Below, one piece after another: positions 1 to 7,827 of a stretch of DNA of 64,000 nucleotides (the first letter of the stretch is position 1; each line of letters starts with the position of its first letter). Location of the stretch: positions 9,291 through 73,290 of the forward strand of contig DASXUC010000088.1 of assembly GCA_036505015.1 (NCBI GenBank), read 5' to 3'. The translations under genes and the position numbers were made by a program. The notes below the pieces were generated by a model. It made no database searches, was not told the DNA's origin, and saw only the letters and a program-made list of their open reading frames with translations. This stretch comes from DASXUC01 sp036505015 (GTDB lineage: Bacteria; Sysuimicrobiota; Sysuimicrobiia; Sysuimicrobiales; Kaftiobacteriaceae).

Positions 1-1
1 C

Positions 2-154
2 CGTGACGTGCCCTCGGGCATCCCGGTGGTGGTGGAATTGTACGGACTGCGGGTGGCGCGCCCGTGGATTCCCGCGGCGGCGGCCGCGGGGCTCGCCGCG
101 GTCCTGGTCGCGGGGTTGGCCATCGCCGCGCGCCGGCGAGCGGACGGGCGCTAG
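2..154 (+). CDS. C-terminal end of a membrane protein (partial)
   Basis: An open frame enters from the left edge and stops with TAG at 152-154, giving about 50 residues. It contains a hydrophobic Ala/Leu/Val/Gly segment typical of a last transmembrane helix, followed by an Arg-rich cytoplasmic tail. It lies 49 bases before the di-haem cytochrome c and on the same strand, so it may be another subunit of the same respiratory cluster. The family cannot be recognised from this fragment. Confidence 0.5.
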   Translation, partial: RDVPSGIPVVVELYGLRVARPWIPAAAAAGLAAVLVAGLAIAARRRADGR

Positions 155-203
155 ACGCGTCGAAAGGGACTCGTCTGGGGCGCGAAGAATCCGACAAGGC
201 GGG

Positions 204-1091
204 ATGTCCATTCGAATCCTCTCCCTGCTGGCGGTCGTCATAGCCGGGTCTCTGTTGGTCAGCGCCTGTCAGCCCACCGTCGGGGTGACGCGCGCGATCG
301 GCGACCACCGTCTGGACCTGGCGCAGGCCGAACCGTCCGTCGTGCCGGTGCATCCGTCGGCGGCGGCCGGCAAGCAAGTATTCCAAAAAGCGCAGTGCGT
401 GGTGTGCCACGGCCCCGAGGGCCTGGGCAACGGTCCCGCCGCGGGCGGGCTGAAGTCGTCGGGCAAGAGTCTGCTCACAGATTTCCTCAGACTCTTGGGC
501 ATCGACATCGAGGGGGAACAACTGCCCAGCCGCCCGGCAAACTTTCACAATACCGTGCAGATGCGCCTGAACAGCCCATTCAGCATGTATGAGACCGTGA
601 CGCGCGGACGGCCGCACACCGCGATGCCGTCGTTTGGTCCGCGCCCGGCGTACGGCGCGAACACGTTCGGGGTCAAGCTGACCGATGAGGAGCGGTGGCA
701 CGTCATTTTCTACGAGTTTGCGTTTTCGACCACGCCGCGGGAAGTGGCCAAAGGCAAGCAGATCTATGACGCCCTGCAGGTCCAGGTTGTCGCCGGCGGG
801 GAAAGCCAGCCGCTCACCTGCGCCTCCTGCCACGGCGACCGCGGAGACGGACGCGGGCGGATGGGCGCGGCCCTGCGGGCGAAGCTCTGGGGCTGGGCGC
901 GGGGGCAGGGCCCCGGGATTTTCACCGACATCAACCTGATGGCCCAGCGCAAGCCCACGGAGTTATTCCAATCCATCATGGACGGCCGCGGGGAGATGCC
1001 CGGGTATCGCGGCAAGCTGACCGAGGATCAGGTCTGGGCGGTCGTCAACTACATCTGGACGTTCGTGTACGAGTATTCGGGGAAACCCTAA
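204..1091 (+). CDS. Di-haem c-type cytochrome lipoprotein
   Basis: Predicted 295-residue exported electron carrier. The chosen ATG at 204 begins a lipoprotein signal ending in the lipobox LVSAC; the longer upstream frame has no signal peptide. Two haem-binding motifs are visible, CVVCH near residue 65 and CASCH near residue 208, each followed by a plausible distal Met (AMPSFG and EMPGYRG). It therefore looks like two fused monohaem cytochrome c domains anchored outside the membrane. It ends one base before the Rieske gene, so it is probably the electron acceptor of the Rieske centre. The terminal partner, an oxidase or the cupredoxin, is inferred only. Confidence 0.85.
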   Translation: MSIRILSLLAVVIAGSLLVSACQPTVGVTRAIGDHRLDLAQAEPSVVPVHPSAAAGKQVFQKAQCVVCHGPEGLGNGPAAGGLKSSGKSLLTDFLRLLGIDIEGEQLPSRPANFHNTVQMRLNSPFSMYETVTRGRPHTAMPSFGPRPAYGANTFGVKLTDEERWHVIFYEFAFSTTPREVAKGKQIYDALQVQVVAGGESQPLTCASCHGDRGDGRGRMGAALRAKLWGWARGQGPGIFTDINLMAQRKPTELFQSIMDGRGEMPGYRGKLTEDQVWAVVNYIWTFVYEYSGKP

Positions 1092-1092
1092 C

Positions 1093-1764
1093 ATGGCCCA
1101 GGATCAGCAGGCGCCGCCCATCGACCGCCGCCGGTTCCTCAAGCTGGGGATTCTCGCGCCGATTCTCGCCGGCCTGGCGGCCATCACCTCTCCGCTCCTG
1201 CGCTTTTTGAAACCCAACGTAGAGCCGTTTAAGATCTATGCACCGACGCTGCTGGACGTGGCGAAAGGGGAAACCAAGTCGGTCGCCACGCTGAGCGAGG
1301 TCGCCCATCCTTGGGACTCAAAGTATTTCGTGTTCACGCAAAAATATCCGCAGTACACGCCGGAAGGATTCATCGCCGCGAACGTCCCGGGGGTCGTGAT
1401 CCGGCTGCCGTACAAGGTCCAGTTACCGCTGCAGTGGGCGACGGCGCTGGGCAAGCAGCCCCTGGTAACCGAGAGCGATCTCATTGTCTTCTCCCGCATC
1501 TGTCCGCACCTGGGCTGCATCTACAACTACGTACCGAACTGGAAAGAAGTCACCGCGGGGTACGGGGGATTCGTGCCACCCCCGCCGCGGCAACACGCGC
1601 TGATGGCCTGCCCGTGTCACCTCAGCATCTACGATCCGGCCGACAAACAAATCCCCGGCCGGGTGCTCTCCGGTCCGGCGCCCCGCCCGCCGCGCACCTT
1701 TCTGTTTGAGGTGCGGGGACAGGAGATCGTGGTCACCGATGTCGAGCCCGGAGGGATCGCATGA
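1093..1764 (+). CDS. qcrA: Rieske [2Fe-2S] protein of a quinol:cytochrome c oxidoreductase
   Basis: 223 residues. The N-terminus carries a twin-arginine motif (RRRFLK) followed by one hydrophobic anchor helix, as in Tat-exported Rieske subunits. The cluster-binding boxes are CPHLGC and CPCHLS, about 40 residues apart, matching the family CxHxGC...CPCHxS pattern; the usual Gly of the second box is Leu. It accepts an electron from quinol at the Qo site of cytochrome b and passes it to cytochrome c. Its stop overlaps the next start by 4 nt (ATGA at 1761-1764), so translation is coupled to the cytochrome b downstream. Confidence 0.9.
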   Translation: MAQDQQAPPIDRRRFLKLGILAPILAGLAAITSPLLRFLKPNVEPFKIYAPTLLDVAKGETKSVATLSEVAHPWDSKYFVFTQKYPQYTPEGFIAANVPGVVIRLPYKVQLPLQWATALGKQPLVTESDLIVFSRICPHLGCIYNYVPNWKEVTAGYGGFVPPPPRQHALMACPCHLSIYDPADKQIPGRVLSGPAPRPPRTFLFEVRGQEIVVTDVEPGGIA

Positions 1765-2954
1765 ACGGCGTTCCTCTGCCCGGCGTCACGGATCTGTTTG
1801 AGCGGCTGCGCGACTGGCTGCGCGAACGGCGGCAGCACCTCGACCTGTTTGACGAAACCCTGGTGGCGCGGCAGGAGAACCCGATCTACCTGATGGGCCC
1901 GATGCTCTACTACTTCTGGCTGATCACGGTGATCAGCGGCTTCCTGCTGATGATCTGGTACGATCCGACGACGACCGGCGCGTACGGTTCGATCGAGCGC
2001 ATCCAGCATGAGGTGGGCCCGTTTTCCCTGGGGCCGCTCGCGCTAACGATGGGAGGGCTGATCCGCGGGCTCCACAAGTACGGCGGCGACGCGCTGATCA
2101 CGGTGATCTTCCTGCGCCTGTGGCGGATGTACTTCCTCGGGGAGTACAAGAAGCCGGGGGAGCTGTCGTGGATGCTGGCCTTCCTGGGGCTGATCCTGGC
2201 GATGATCTCCGGGATCACCGGTTACCTCCTGATTTGGAACCAGCGGGCGTTCTGGGCGGCGAAGGTCGTGCTGACGACACCGATCTACTTCGACCAGTTG
2301 CCGCTGATCGGCCGATTGGGGTTCGGGTCGATGATCGCCTATGTCTTCCTCGGCGGCCCCGCGATCGGGCAGGCAACGATCACCCGGTTCTATGCCATCC
2401 ACTTCGGGATCTCGCTGGTCCTGCTGATTCTGGTCGAGGTGTTTTTCGGCCGCACCCGCCGGTCCCGGTTGAACATGTCATGGCTGCCCGCCGTGCTGTT
2501 CATGGCGATGTTGGTGTTCATCTCGATCATCCTGCCGGCGGAGTCGGGCCGGCGCGCCGATCCCACCCGCACGCCGCTGCCGATCCTGTCGGACTGGTAT
2601 TTCCTGGCCCTGTACCAGTACGTGAAGTACACGCCGCCGCTGTGGGCCGGGTTGGGGCCGGGATTGCTGATCGGATTCGGCATGCTGGTGCCGTTCCTCG
2701 ACCGCAGCAAGGGGCGGCGTCCGCTGGAGCGGCCGTTCTTCTTCGTCGTCGGCGTCGTGGCGATTATCTACTACCTGGTATTCACCGCGCTCATCCTGTT
2801 CAACATCGCCGTGATCGTGCGGGAGCCGCCGATCATCATGGTCGTGACGTTCGTGGTGCTCTCACTGGGCCTGCTGTGGGAACTGCGCTACCGCCGGCGC
2901 GCGCGGGCGGCCCCACCGGCCCCCGCGCCGGCCCGGGCGCCGGCCCGGGCGTGA
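1761..2954 (+). CDS. Cytochrome b (Qo-type), lacking haem bH ligands
   Basis: 397-residue polytopic protein joining the b6-like N-terminal part and the subunit-IV-like C-terminal part of cytochrome b. Helix B has one histidine (RGLHKYGG), but 14 residues later, where the second haem ligand should be, there is Arg (FLRLWRMYF). Helix D has RFYAIHFG, but Phe at the second ligand position (EVFFGR). So the bL pair is kept and both bH ligands are missing. The Qo-site PEWY motif is replaced by SDWY. It is coupled to the Rieske gene by a 4-nt overlap and followed by a small membrane protein, also overlapping. Family assignment is strong; the one-haem reading comes from ligand positions only. Confidence 0.85.
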   Translation: MNGVPLPGVTDLFERLRDWLRERRQHLDLFDETLVARQENPIYLMGPMLYYFWLITVISGFLLMIWYDPTTTGAYGSIERIQHEVGPFSLGPLALTMGGLIRGLHKYGGDALITVIFLRLWRMYFLGEYKKPGELSWMLAFLGLILAMISGITGYLLIWNQRAFWAAKVVLTTPIYFDQLPLIGRLGFGSMIAYVFLGGPAIGQATITRFYAIHFGISLVLLILVEVFFGRTRRSRLNMSWLPAVLFMAMLVFISIILPAESGRRADPTRTPLPILSDWYFLALYQYVKYTPPLWAGLGPGLLIGFGMLVPFLDRSKGRRPLERPFFFVVGVVAIIYYLVFTALILFNIAVIVREPPIIMVVTFVVLSLGLLWELRYRRRARAAPPAPAPARAPARA

Positions 2955-3199
2955 TGGTGCGTCTGGCAGGCTACCTCGCGGCATTCGCGGCGGCGATCTG
3001 GGCGCTGCAGGCCGGGTGGACTCAGTTTCGAAACACCTACCAGGCCCCGAATGTCACCGGCTGGATCCTCACCGCGGGCTACGCCGCGCTGTTCGCGGCG
3101 GCCGTGCTGTATCTGGGATTCTGGCTGTATGCGCAGGACCGCGCCGCCGGGCGCGTGCGGAAACGGATCGGACTCTACGAGATGTTCCTGCGGGACTGA
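2954..3199 (+). CDS. Small two-helix membrane protein
   Basis: 81 residues starting at an ATG that overlaps the cytochrome b stop (TGATG at 2952-2956). Two hydrophobic segments (about residues 4-20 and 36-58) are joined by a polar loop, with a basic C-terminal tail. I do not recognise the family. Position and coupling suggest an accessory subunit of the respiratory complex, comparable to the small subunits of b6f or bc complexes. Confidence 0.6.
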   Translation: MVRLAGYLAAFAAAIWALQAGWTQFRNTYQAPNVTGWILTAGYAALFAAAVLYLGFWLYAQDRAAGRVRKRIGLYEMFLRD

Positions 3200-3214
3200 C
3201 GGGGACCGCGGAGT

Positions 3215-3303
3215 AGTTCAGCGTTCGTGGTTCTTGGTAGGTCTGACCAGAAGTCTGTGCGTTAAGTGAACTATGAACCACGAACCATGAACGACGAACG
3301 ATA
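3215..3303. repeat. Tandem-word hairpin element 1 (GTTCGTGGTTC type)
   Basis: Arms made of GTTC/GAAC words: GTTCGTGGTTC at 3223-3233 is perfectly complementary to GAACCACGAAC at 3276-3286. Further GAAC-rich copies run to 3301, so several pairing registers are possible. It lies between two small membrane-protein genes of the respiratory cluster. Confidence 0.8.
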
Positions 3304-3313
3304 GGGGGTGCAG

Positions 3314-3514
3314 ATGCGCACGATCTACGCGGTCGGGATTCTGCTGCTGTGCGCGATCTCGCTGGTGTTCGCGCTGGGCATCATCTTCGGCGAGGCGACG
3401 AACCACTGGCTGGTTGGCGGCGCGTTCGTCGGCGGGTTGCTGATCGCGTACTCATTCGTCGTGCTGCTGCTGCGCAAGATGGGGATGATCGGACCGCGGA
3501 AGGCCGAGCGATGA
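3314..3514 (+). CDS. Small two-helix membrane protein
   Basis: 66 residues from ATG 3314, placed 5 nt after an AGGGGG ribosome site at 3303-3308; an in-frame GTG at 3308 is possible but lies in that site. Two hydrophobic helices are separated by a short loop with FGEATNHW, followed by a short basic tail. The stop overlaps the start of the cytochrome b-ferredoxin gene by 4 nt. Unrecognised family; probably an accessory subunit of the same complex. Confidence 0.6.
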   Translation: MRTIYAVGILLLCAISLVFALGIIFGEATNHWLVGGAFVGGLLIAYSFVVLLLRKMGMIGPRKAER

Positions 3515-4716
3515 GCGTGGCGGCCGAGCGGCCCAGCCGGTTCGGACGGATGATGACCGGCGTGCTGCGGGGCACGCTGCGGCTGGACGTGCTGATCAAC
3601 CGGATCTATCCGACCGACTTCAATCCGCTCTACTACACCGGCGGGTTGTCCAACCTGTTCCTGCTGACCCTGGTGCTCTCCGGCATCTTTCTGTTCTTCT
3701 ACTACGTGCCCAGCCTCGGCGGCGCGTACGAATCGGTGCAGTACATCACGCGTGGGGTGCCCTACGGCGATGTCATCCGCGGCGTGCACCGTTACGCCGC
3801 CGACGGCTTCGTCGTGGCGATCCTGCTCCATCTGCTGCGCAACTGGTTTACCGATCGCTACCTGTTCTCGCGGGACAACCCGTGGATCTCGGGCATGGTC
3901 CTGCTGCTCTTCGCCGGGTTCATCGGCGTGACCGGCTACCAGCTCGTGTGGGACGATCGGGCGCTGGCCATCACGACGATGACCGCGACCATGCTGGCCA
4001 GCGTCCCGGTCCTCGGACCGGTGCTGGTCCGGCTCCTCCTGGGCGGCAGCGGGGTGAGCGATGCGACGCTGGTGCGGGCGCTGATGCTGCACATCTTCCC
4101 GGCGTCGACGCTGTACCTGTTCCTGTGGTGGCACTACATCCGGCTGCGGCACCCCAAGATCTGGCCGCCGGGGGTGTGGGTGCTGTTCTGTGTCGGACTG
4201 GTGTTCGCCCTCGCGGGCGTCATTCCAGCGACCAGCCTGGACGCGGCGGCGCCGGCCACGCAGCCGGCCGCCTTCCCGGTGGATGTCTTCTTCCTGTGGC
4301 CGTTCGTGCTGCTGAACGCCATGCCGCCCGGGGCGGTCGTTGTCCTGTTGGTGGTGCTGTTTGTGCTCGGTCTGGCCATTCCGTACATCAGCCGGCGGGA
4401 AGCACCGGTCCAGATGGGCGTCCGGCATGCCGGGATCGCGCAGATCATCGATGGCAACTGCACCGGGTGCGAGCTCTGCTACTTCGACTGTCCCTACAAC
4501 GCTATCATCATGGTGCCGTCGCCGTCGCCGGGGCTTAGCAAGGCCGCGCAGAACCGGACGCTGCTGGCGGTGGTGCTGGAGTCGCGCTGTGTGGAGTGCG
4601 GCATCTGCATCGGGGCGTGCCCGTTCGAAGCGCTGGAACTGCCCAAGTTCCTGGAGCGCGACATTCAGGCCCAGGTCGCCGACGCGCTGCGGCCGGCGGA
4701 AGCGGTGCCCTCATGA
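3511..4716 (+). CDS. Di-haem cytochrome b fused to a 2[4Fe-4S] ferredoxin domain
   Basis: 401 residues. Residues about 1-280 form a cytochrome b-like bundle in which all four haem ligands are present: RGVHRY with His 14 residues later (LLHLLR), and MLHIFP with His 14 residues later (WWHYIR). No PEWY-like motif is visible, so a normal Qo site is unlikely. After the last helix comes a ferredoxin domain with two CxxCxxCxxxC clusters, CTGCELCYFDCP and CVECGICIGACP, expected on the cytoplasmic side. The protein could move electrons between the membrane haems and soluble iron-sulfur partners. The next gene, MvhD-like, overlaps by 4 nt and is the obvious partner. I know of no standard name for this arrangement. 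Confidence 0.85.
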   Translation: MSVAAERPSRFGRMMTGVLRGTLRLDVLINRIYPTDFNPLYYTGGLSNLFLLTLVLSGIFLFFYYVPSLGGAYESVQYITRGVPYGDVIRGVHRYAADGFVVAILLHLLRNWFTDRYLFSRDNPWISGMVLLLFAGFIGVTGYQLVWDDRALAITTMTATMLASVPVLGPVLVRLLLGGSGVSDATLVRALMLHIFPASTLYLFLWWHYIRLRHPKIWPPGVWVLFCVGLVFALAGVIPATSLDAAAPATQPAAFPVDVFFLWPFVLLNAMPPGAVVVLLVVLFVLGLAIPYISRREAPVQMGVRHAGIAQIIDGNCTGCELCYFDCPYNAIIMVPSPSPGLSKAAQNRTLLAVVLESRCVECGICIGACPFEALELPKFLERDIQAQVADALRPAEAVPS

Positions 4717-5186
4717 AGGTTGTCGGGTTCGTCTGCGATTGGGCCGTCGATTTGCACCCGCTGGTCGATCGCCAGCGGCTGATCTCGGTGCCCGGCGTCC
4801 ACATCATCCGTGTTCCGTGTTCGGGCTTCGTGCGGCCGGCCTGGGTCGAGGATGCGCTGGTGGCCGGCGCGGACGGCGTGTTCGTCACCGGCTGCCCGTA
4901 CGGAGACTGTCTGAACCGTGAAGGGAACTTCCTGATGCGCGACCGGATCGATGCCCTGCAGCGGCGGCTGCAGCGGCGGCGCATCGACCCCACGCGCATG
5001 GCGATGCTCGCCCACGGACTGCACGATGGCGAGGCCTTCCTCGCCGACGTGCGCGCGTTTGTGGAGCGGCTCGCCGCCGCAACGCCCGCGGTACCGCCCC
5101 GTCCCGCGGCACAGGCCCCGCCGGCCGCCCCGCCGGCCCCGTCGGCCGCGGAGCAGGTCGCATCCGACGAGGAGGGCGTGAGGTGA
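4713..5186 (+). CDS. MvhD-like iron-sulfur protein (hydrogenase/heterodisulfide reductase delta family)
   Basis: 157 residues. The N-terminal 100 residues match the MvhD/FlpD pattern: FVCDW, a central RVPCSG, an ADGVFVTGC strand and GDC. The family uses these cysteines for a [2Fe-2S] cluster that links electron donors to HdrA-type partners. The second Cys of the usual CxWC motif is Ala here. After residue 125 there is a Pro/Ala-rich linker-like tail. It is translationally coupled to the cytochrome b-ferredoxin fusion (ATGA overlap), suggesting electron transfer between the two. No hdrA or hydrogenase gene is in the window, so the final acceptor is unknown. Confidence 0.8.
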   Translation: MKVVGFVCDWAVDLHPLVDRQRLISVPGVHIIRVPCSGFVRPAWVEDALVAGADGVFVTGCPYGDCLNREGNFLMRDRIDALQRRLQRRRIDPTRMAMLAHGLHDGEAFLADVRAFVERLAAATPAVPPRPAAQAPPAAPPAPSAAEQVASDEEGVR

Positions 5187-5290
5187 CCCGCCGTCCGCTG
5201 CGCGTCATCCTGGCGTATCTGCTGTTCTACCTCTTCTGGTTTGTGCTGCTGACGTTTATCGCGGCATTCGGCCTCATTGCGGAGGCGTGA
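5183..5290 (+). CDS. 35-residue single-helix membrane peptide
   Basis: A GTG at 5183 overlaps the MvhD stop by 4 nt and opens a 35-residue frame: a basic start (TRRPLR) followed by one long aromatic-rich hydrophobic helix. Being coupled to the preceding genes, it is probably a small subunit or assembly peptide of the complex. No homologue is recognised; support is the overlap, the ribosome site GGAGG at 5171-5175 and the composition. Confidence 0.45.
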   Translation: MTRRPLRVILAYLLFYLFWFVLLTFIAAFGLIAEA

Positions 5291-5376
5291 ATACCGTTCA
5301 CTATTCACGAATTGTCGTTTCTGATACACTGACTCGGGTTCGTGCAACGACACAGGTAGTGACGAGGAGGCAACGG

Positions 5377-5766
5377 ATGCGTGTTCGGATCGTCACTGTC
5401 GTCATGATCGTGCTGGTTGCGGGTCTCGCCGCCGCGTGCGGGCGGGGTGCCCCCCCCGGTGGCGGGCCGCCGCCACCGCCGCCCGGCGGCGGGCCGACGG
5501 CAATCTCCGTGGCTGAGAAGGAGTGGTCGATTACGCTGGCGACGCCCACGGTCAAGGCCGGGCGGATCACCTTCACCATCACCAACTCCGGGGCGATTGA
5601 ACACAACTTCGTGATCGTGCAGACGAAATTCGAAGTCGACGCCACGCAGCCCGGCAAGAGCAAGAGTGGGACGACGACACTGAAGCCCGGCACCTACACG
5701 ATTATCTGCAACATCCCCGGCCATGAAGAAGCCGGGATGAAGACCACGCTGACCGTCACACCGTAA
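5377..5766 (+). CDS. Cupredoxin (plastocyanin/azurin-like) lipoprotein
   Basis: 129 residues from ATG 5377, behind a strong GAGGAGG site. The N-terminus is a lipoprotein signal ending AAC, followed by a Gly/Pro linker. The single cupredoxin fold shows type-1 copper ligands: His in EHNF, then Cys, His and Met in CNIPGHEEAGM. It should be a small outer-face electron carrier. Sitting just after the Rieske/cytochrome cluster, it may take electrons from the di-haem cytochrome c. It is separated from the upstream genes by 86 bases and may have its own promoter. Confidence 0.85.
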   Translation: MRVRIVTVVMIVLVAGLAAACGRGAPPGGGPPPPPPGGGPTAISVAEKEWSITLATPTVKAGRITFTITNSGAIEHNFVIVQTKFEVDATQPGKSKSGTTTLKPGTYTIICNIPGHEEAGMKTTLTVTP

Positions 5767-5788
5767 GTCTGGTTGCGCCGCATCCGGC

Positions 5789-5825
5789 GGCCTGCCGGTC
5801 CGGCCCTGCAAGGCCGCGGCAGGCC
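5789..5825 (+). terminator. Stem-loop after the cupredoxin gene
   Basis: GGCCTGCCG at 5789-5797 pairs perfectly with CGGCAGGCC at 5817-5825, with a second GGCC/GGCC pairing inside. The following CTCCATTT tract is weak, so factor-independent termination is only likely. Confidence 0.5.
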
Positions 5826-5855
5826 GTCTCCATTTGCGGCGCGAACCTACCCGCC

Positions 5856-6824
5856 GTGGACCTCACGACCATCTACGCCCCCATCCGTCCCGACCTTGAT
5901 GCGCTGGAGGACCTGCTCCGGCGCGAACTGGTGTCGGATGATCCGTTTATCGGCGAACTGGTCGAGCACGTGCTGAGCACGCGCGGCAAGCTCGTCCGTC
6001 CAGCCCTGGTCTGCCTCGCCGCGCAGGCCAGTGGAGGCGCGAGTGAGGCCCGGCTGTGGATTGCGGCCGCGGTCGAACTGATCCACGTGGCATCGCTGAT
6101 CCACGACGATATCATTGACCAGTCTACGCTGCGTCGCGGCACGGCGACGATCAATGTGCAGTGGGGCAATCAGATCGCCGTGCTCCTCGGTGACTACCTG
6201 TTTGCCAAGGCCTTCGACCTGATCAGCCGCGCGCGCACGACGGCGGTCGCCTCGGCGCTCGCCTATGCCGCGGTGAAGATGAGTCAGGCCGAGATCATGC
6301 AGATCAAATACGGGCAGGAGCCACACGACAGCGAGGACACCTATTTTCAGATCATTGCCGGCAAGACCGCGCACCTCTTCTCCGCGGCCTGCCGGGCCGG
6401 CGCGCTGGTCGCGGACAACGATCGCACCGCCGACCTGCTGGGCGCCTACGGGCTGTCGTGGGGGATGGCGTTCCAGATTGTCGACGACACGCTGGACCTG
6501 ACCAGCGAGGCTGCCGCCCTGGGAAAACCCATTCATAGCGACGTCTCCGGCGGCAAGATTACCCTGCCGGTGATTCATGTGTTGCGCTCGGCCACCCCCG
6601 CGGATCGTGCCCGGTTGACCGGACTGCTGAGCGGGCCGGCACGGGATGGACCGACCAATGAGCTGGACGCCATCCTGCGCGAGTACGGCGGCATCGACTA
6701 CGCGCTGGGTGTCGCCCGCCGGTTTTCGGCTCAGGCGACCGAGAGCCTGCGCGGCATCCGCGACGGTCCCGCCCGCCGCAGCCTCCTGGCCCTCACCCAG
6801 TTCGTGACGGACCGTACCAGCTGA
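5856..6824 (+). CDS. Polyprenyl diphosphate synthase
   Basis: 322 residues, GTG start. Trans-prenyltransferase fold with both aspartate-rich motifs: DDIID in LIHDDIIDQ near residue 86, and DDTLD in FQIVDDTLDL near residue 210. Also present are GKLVRP near the N-terminus and KTAHLF in the middle. It condenses isopentenyl diphosphate units to make the isoprenoid side chain of menaquinone or ubiquinone. Its place directly after the quinol-oxidising cluster fits quinone biosynthesis; chain length cannot be read from the sequence. Confidence 0.9.
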   Translation: MDLTTIYAPIRPDLDALEDLLRRELVSDDPFIGELVEHVLSTRGKLVRPALVCLAAQASGGASEARLWIAAAVELIHVASLIHDDIIDQSTLRRGTATINVQWGNQIAVLLGDYLFAKAFDLISRARTTAVASALAYAAVKMSQAEIMQIKYGQEPHDSEDTYFQIIAGKTAHLFSAACRAGALVADNDRTADLLGAYGLSWGMAFQIVDDTLDLTSEAAALGKPIHSDVSGGKITLPVIHVLRSATPADRARLTGLLSGPARDGPTNELDAILREYGGIDYALGVARRFSAQATESLRGIRDGPARRSLLALTQFVTDRTS

Positions 6825-6846
6825 CCGAATCAACAGACCAGGGATC

Positions 6847-7827
6847 ATGGAGATCACGGGGCCGAGGGCAGATCGACGACCCGTTGCCGTAACCGGCGCG
6901 GGCGGGTTCGTTGGATCCCACATCATCCCGGCGCTGCGGGCGGCGGGGATGCCGGTGCGGGCGGTTGTTCGGAGCACGGCGGACGCCGCCGGGTTGCGCG
7001 CGCTGGGGTGTACGGTTGTCCTCGGCGACGTGCGCGACCGCGCCTCACTCGACGAGGCGTTCGCAGACTGCCGGGCCGTGGTGCACTTGGTGGCCGTGAT
7101 CCGCGAGCGTGCCGGAGCCACGTTTCAGGCGATCAACCGCGGGGGGACGGCCCACGTCGCCGCGGCCGCCCGCGCTCGGGGGGTCGGTCGCATCGTCCAT
7201 TTCAGCGCGCTGGGCGCCGGGCCGTCGGCGCCGGCGTACCTGCGGTCGAAGTGGGAAGGAGAAGAAGAGCTCCGGGCCGCCGGCGTGCCGCACGTGATCT
7301 TCAGGCCGTCGTTCATCATCGGCAGCGGCGGGGGATTTGCCGCCCAGATCGCAGACCTCGTGCGGCTGGGTCCATGGTATCCAATCAAGCAGATGCTGGG
7401 GTGGGAGGGTCCGCTGGCCGCCCTGGCCGCGATCACGCCGGTGATCCCGGTGATGGGATCGGGAGCGTACCGGTCGATGCCCGTCTACGCCGGCGACGTC
7501 GCGGTTGCCGTGACGGCGGCGCTGGGACGCGACGATATTGCCGGCCGCACGTTTGAGATCGGCGGGCCGCAGGTCATGACCTTCGACGAACTCCTCGATG
7601 CCGTCGCCGCCGCGTTGGCCGTGCACCGCTGGAAAGCGCACGTGCCGCTCCCGCTGGCCCGGACCATGGTCTGGGCGATGGTGGTGCTGCCCAACCCGCC
7701 GGTCACGCGCGCGGAGCTGGACGCGCTGCTGATCGACAATGTGTGCGACAATACAGACGTGACGCGGACCTTCGGCCTGTCGCTGACGCCGCTGCCGGTC
7801 GCGCTGCGCCAGGCCCTCGGGAGGTGA
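6847..7827 (+). CDS. NAD(P)-binding NDUFA9/NmrA-like epimerase family protein
   Basis: 326 residues. The extended short-chain dehydrogenase fold opens with the nucleotide-binding loop GAGGFVGSH near residue 19. This is followed by a Y/K-poor active site (SALGAG, then YLRSKWEGEE), which is typical of atypical NDUFA9-like members that often lack dehydrogenase activity. It follows the polyprenyl diphosphate synthase by 22 bases. In many bacteria this family sits near quinone or respiratory genes, so a role in lipid or quinone metabolism or in complex I assembly is possible but not shown. Confidence 0.75.
   Translation: MEITGPRADRRPVAVTGAGGFVGSHIIPALRAAGMPVRAVVRSTADAAGLRALGCTVVLGDVRDRASLDEAFADCRAVVHLVAVIRERAGATFQAINRGGTAHVAAAARARGVGRIVHFSALGAGPSAPAYLRSKWEGEEELRAAGVPHVIFRPSFIIGSGGGFAAQIADLVRLGPWYPIKQMLGWEGPLAALAAITPVIPVMGSGAYRSMPVYAGDVAVAVTAALGRDDIAGRTFEIGGPQVMTFDELLDAVAAALAVHRWKAHVPLPLARTMVWAMVVLPNPPVTRAELDALLIDNVCDNTDVTRTFGLSLTPLPVALRQALGR

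Noticed and set aside
3..203. N-terminal extension of the cytochrome c gene
   Set aside because: The extension lacks a signal peptide and covers the end of the upstream gene; ATG 204 begins a proper lipoprotein signal.
208..220. TTCGAATCC as a tRNA T-loop
   Set aside because: No flanking stems; it is within the cytochrome c signal peptide codons.
3325..4428. 367-residue open frame on the minus strand
   Set aside because: It is antisense to the cytochrome b-ferredoxin gene, with an Arg/Gln/His-rich composition typical of a shadow frame in high-GC DNA.
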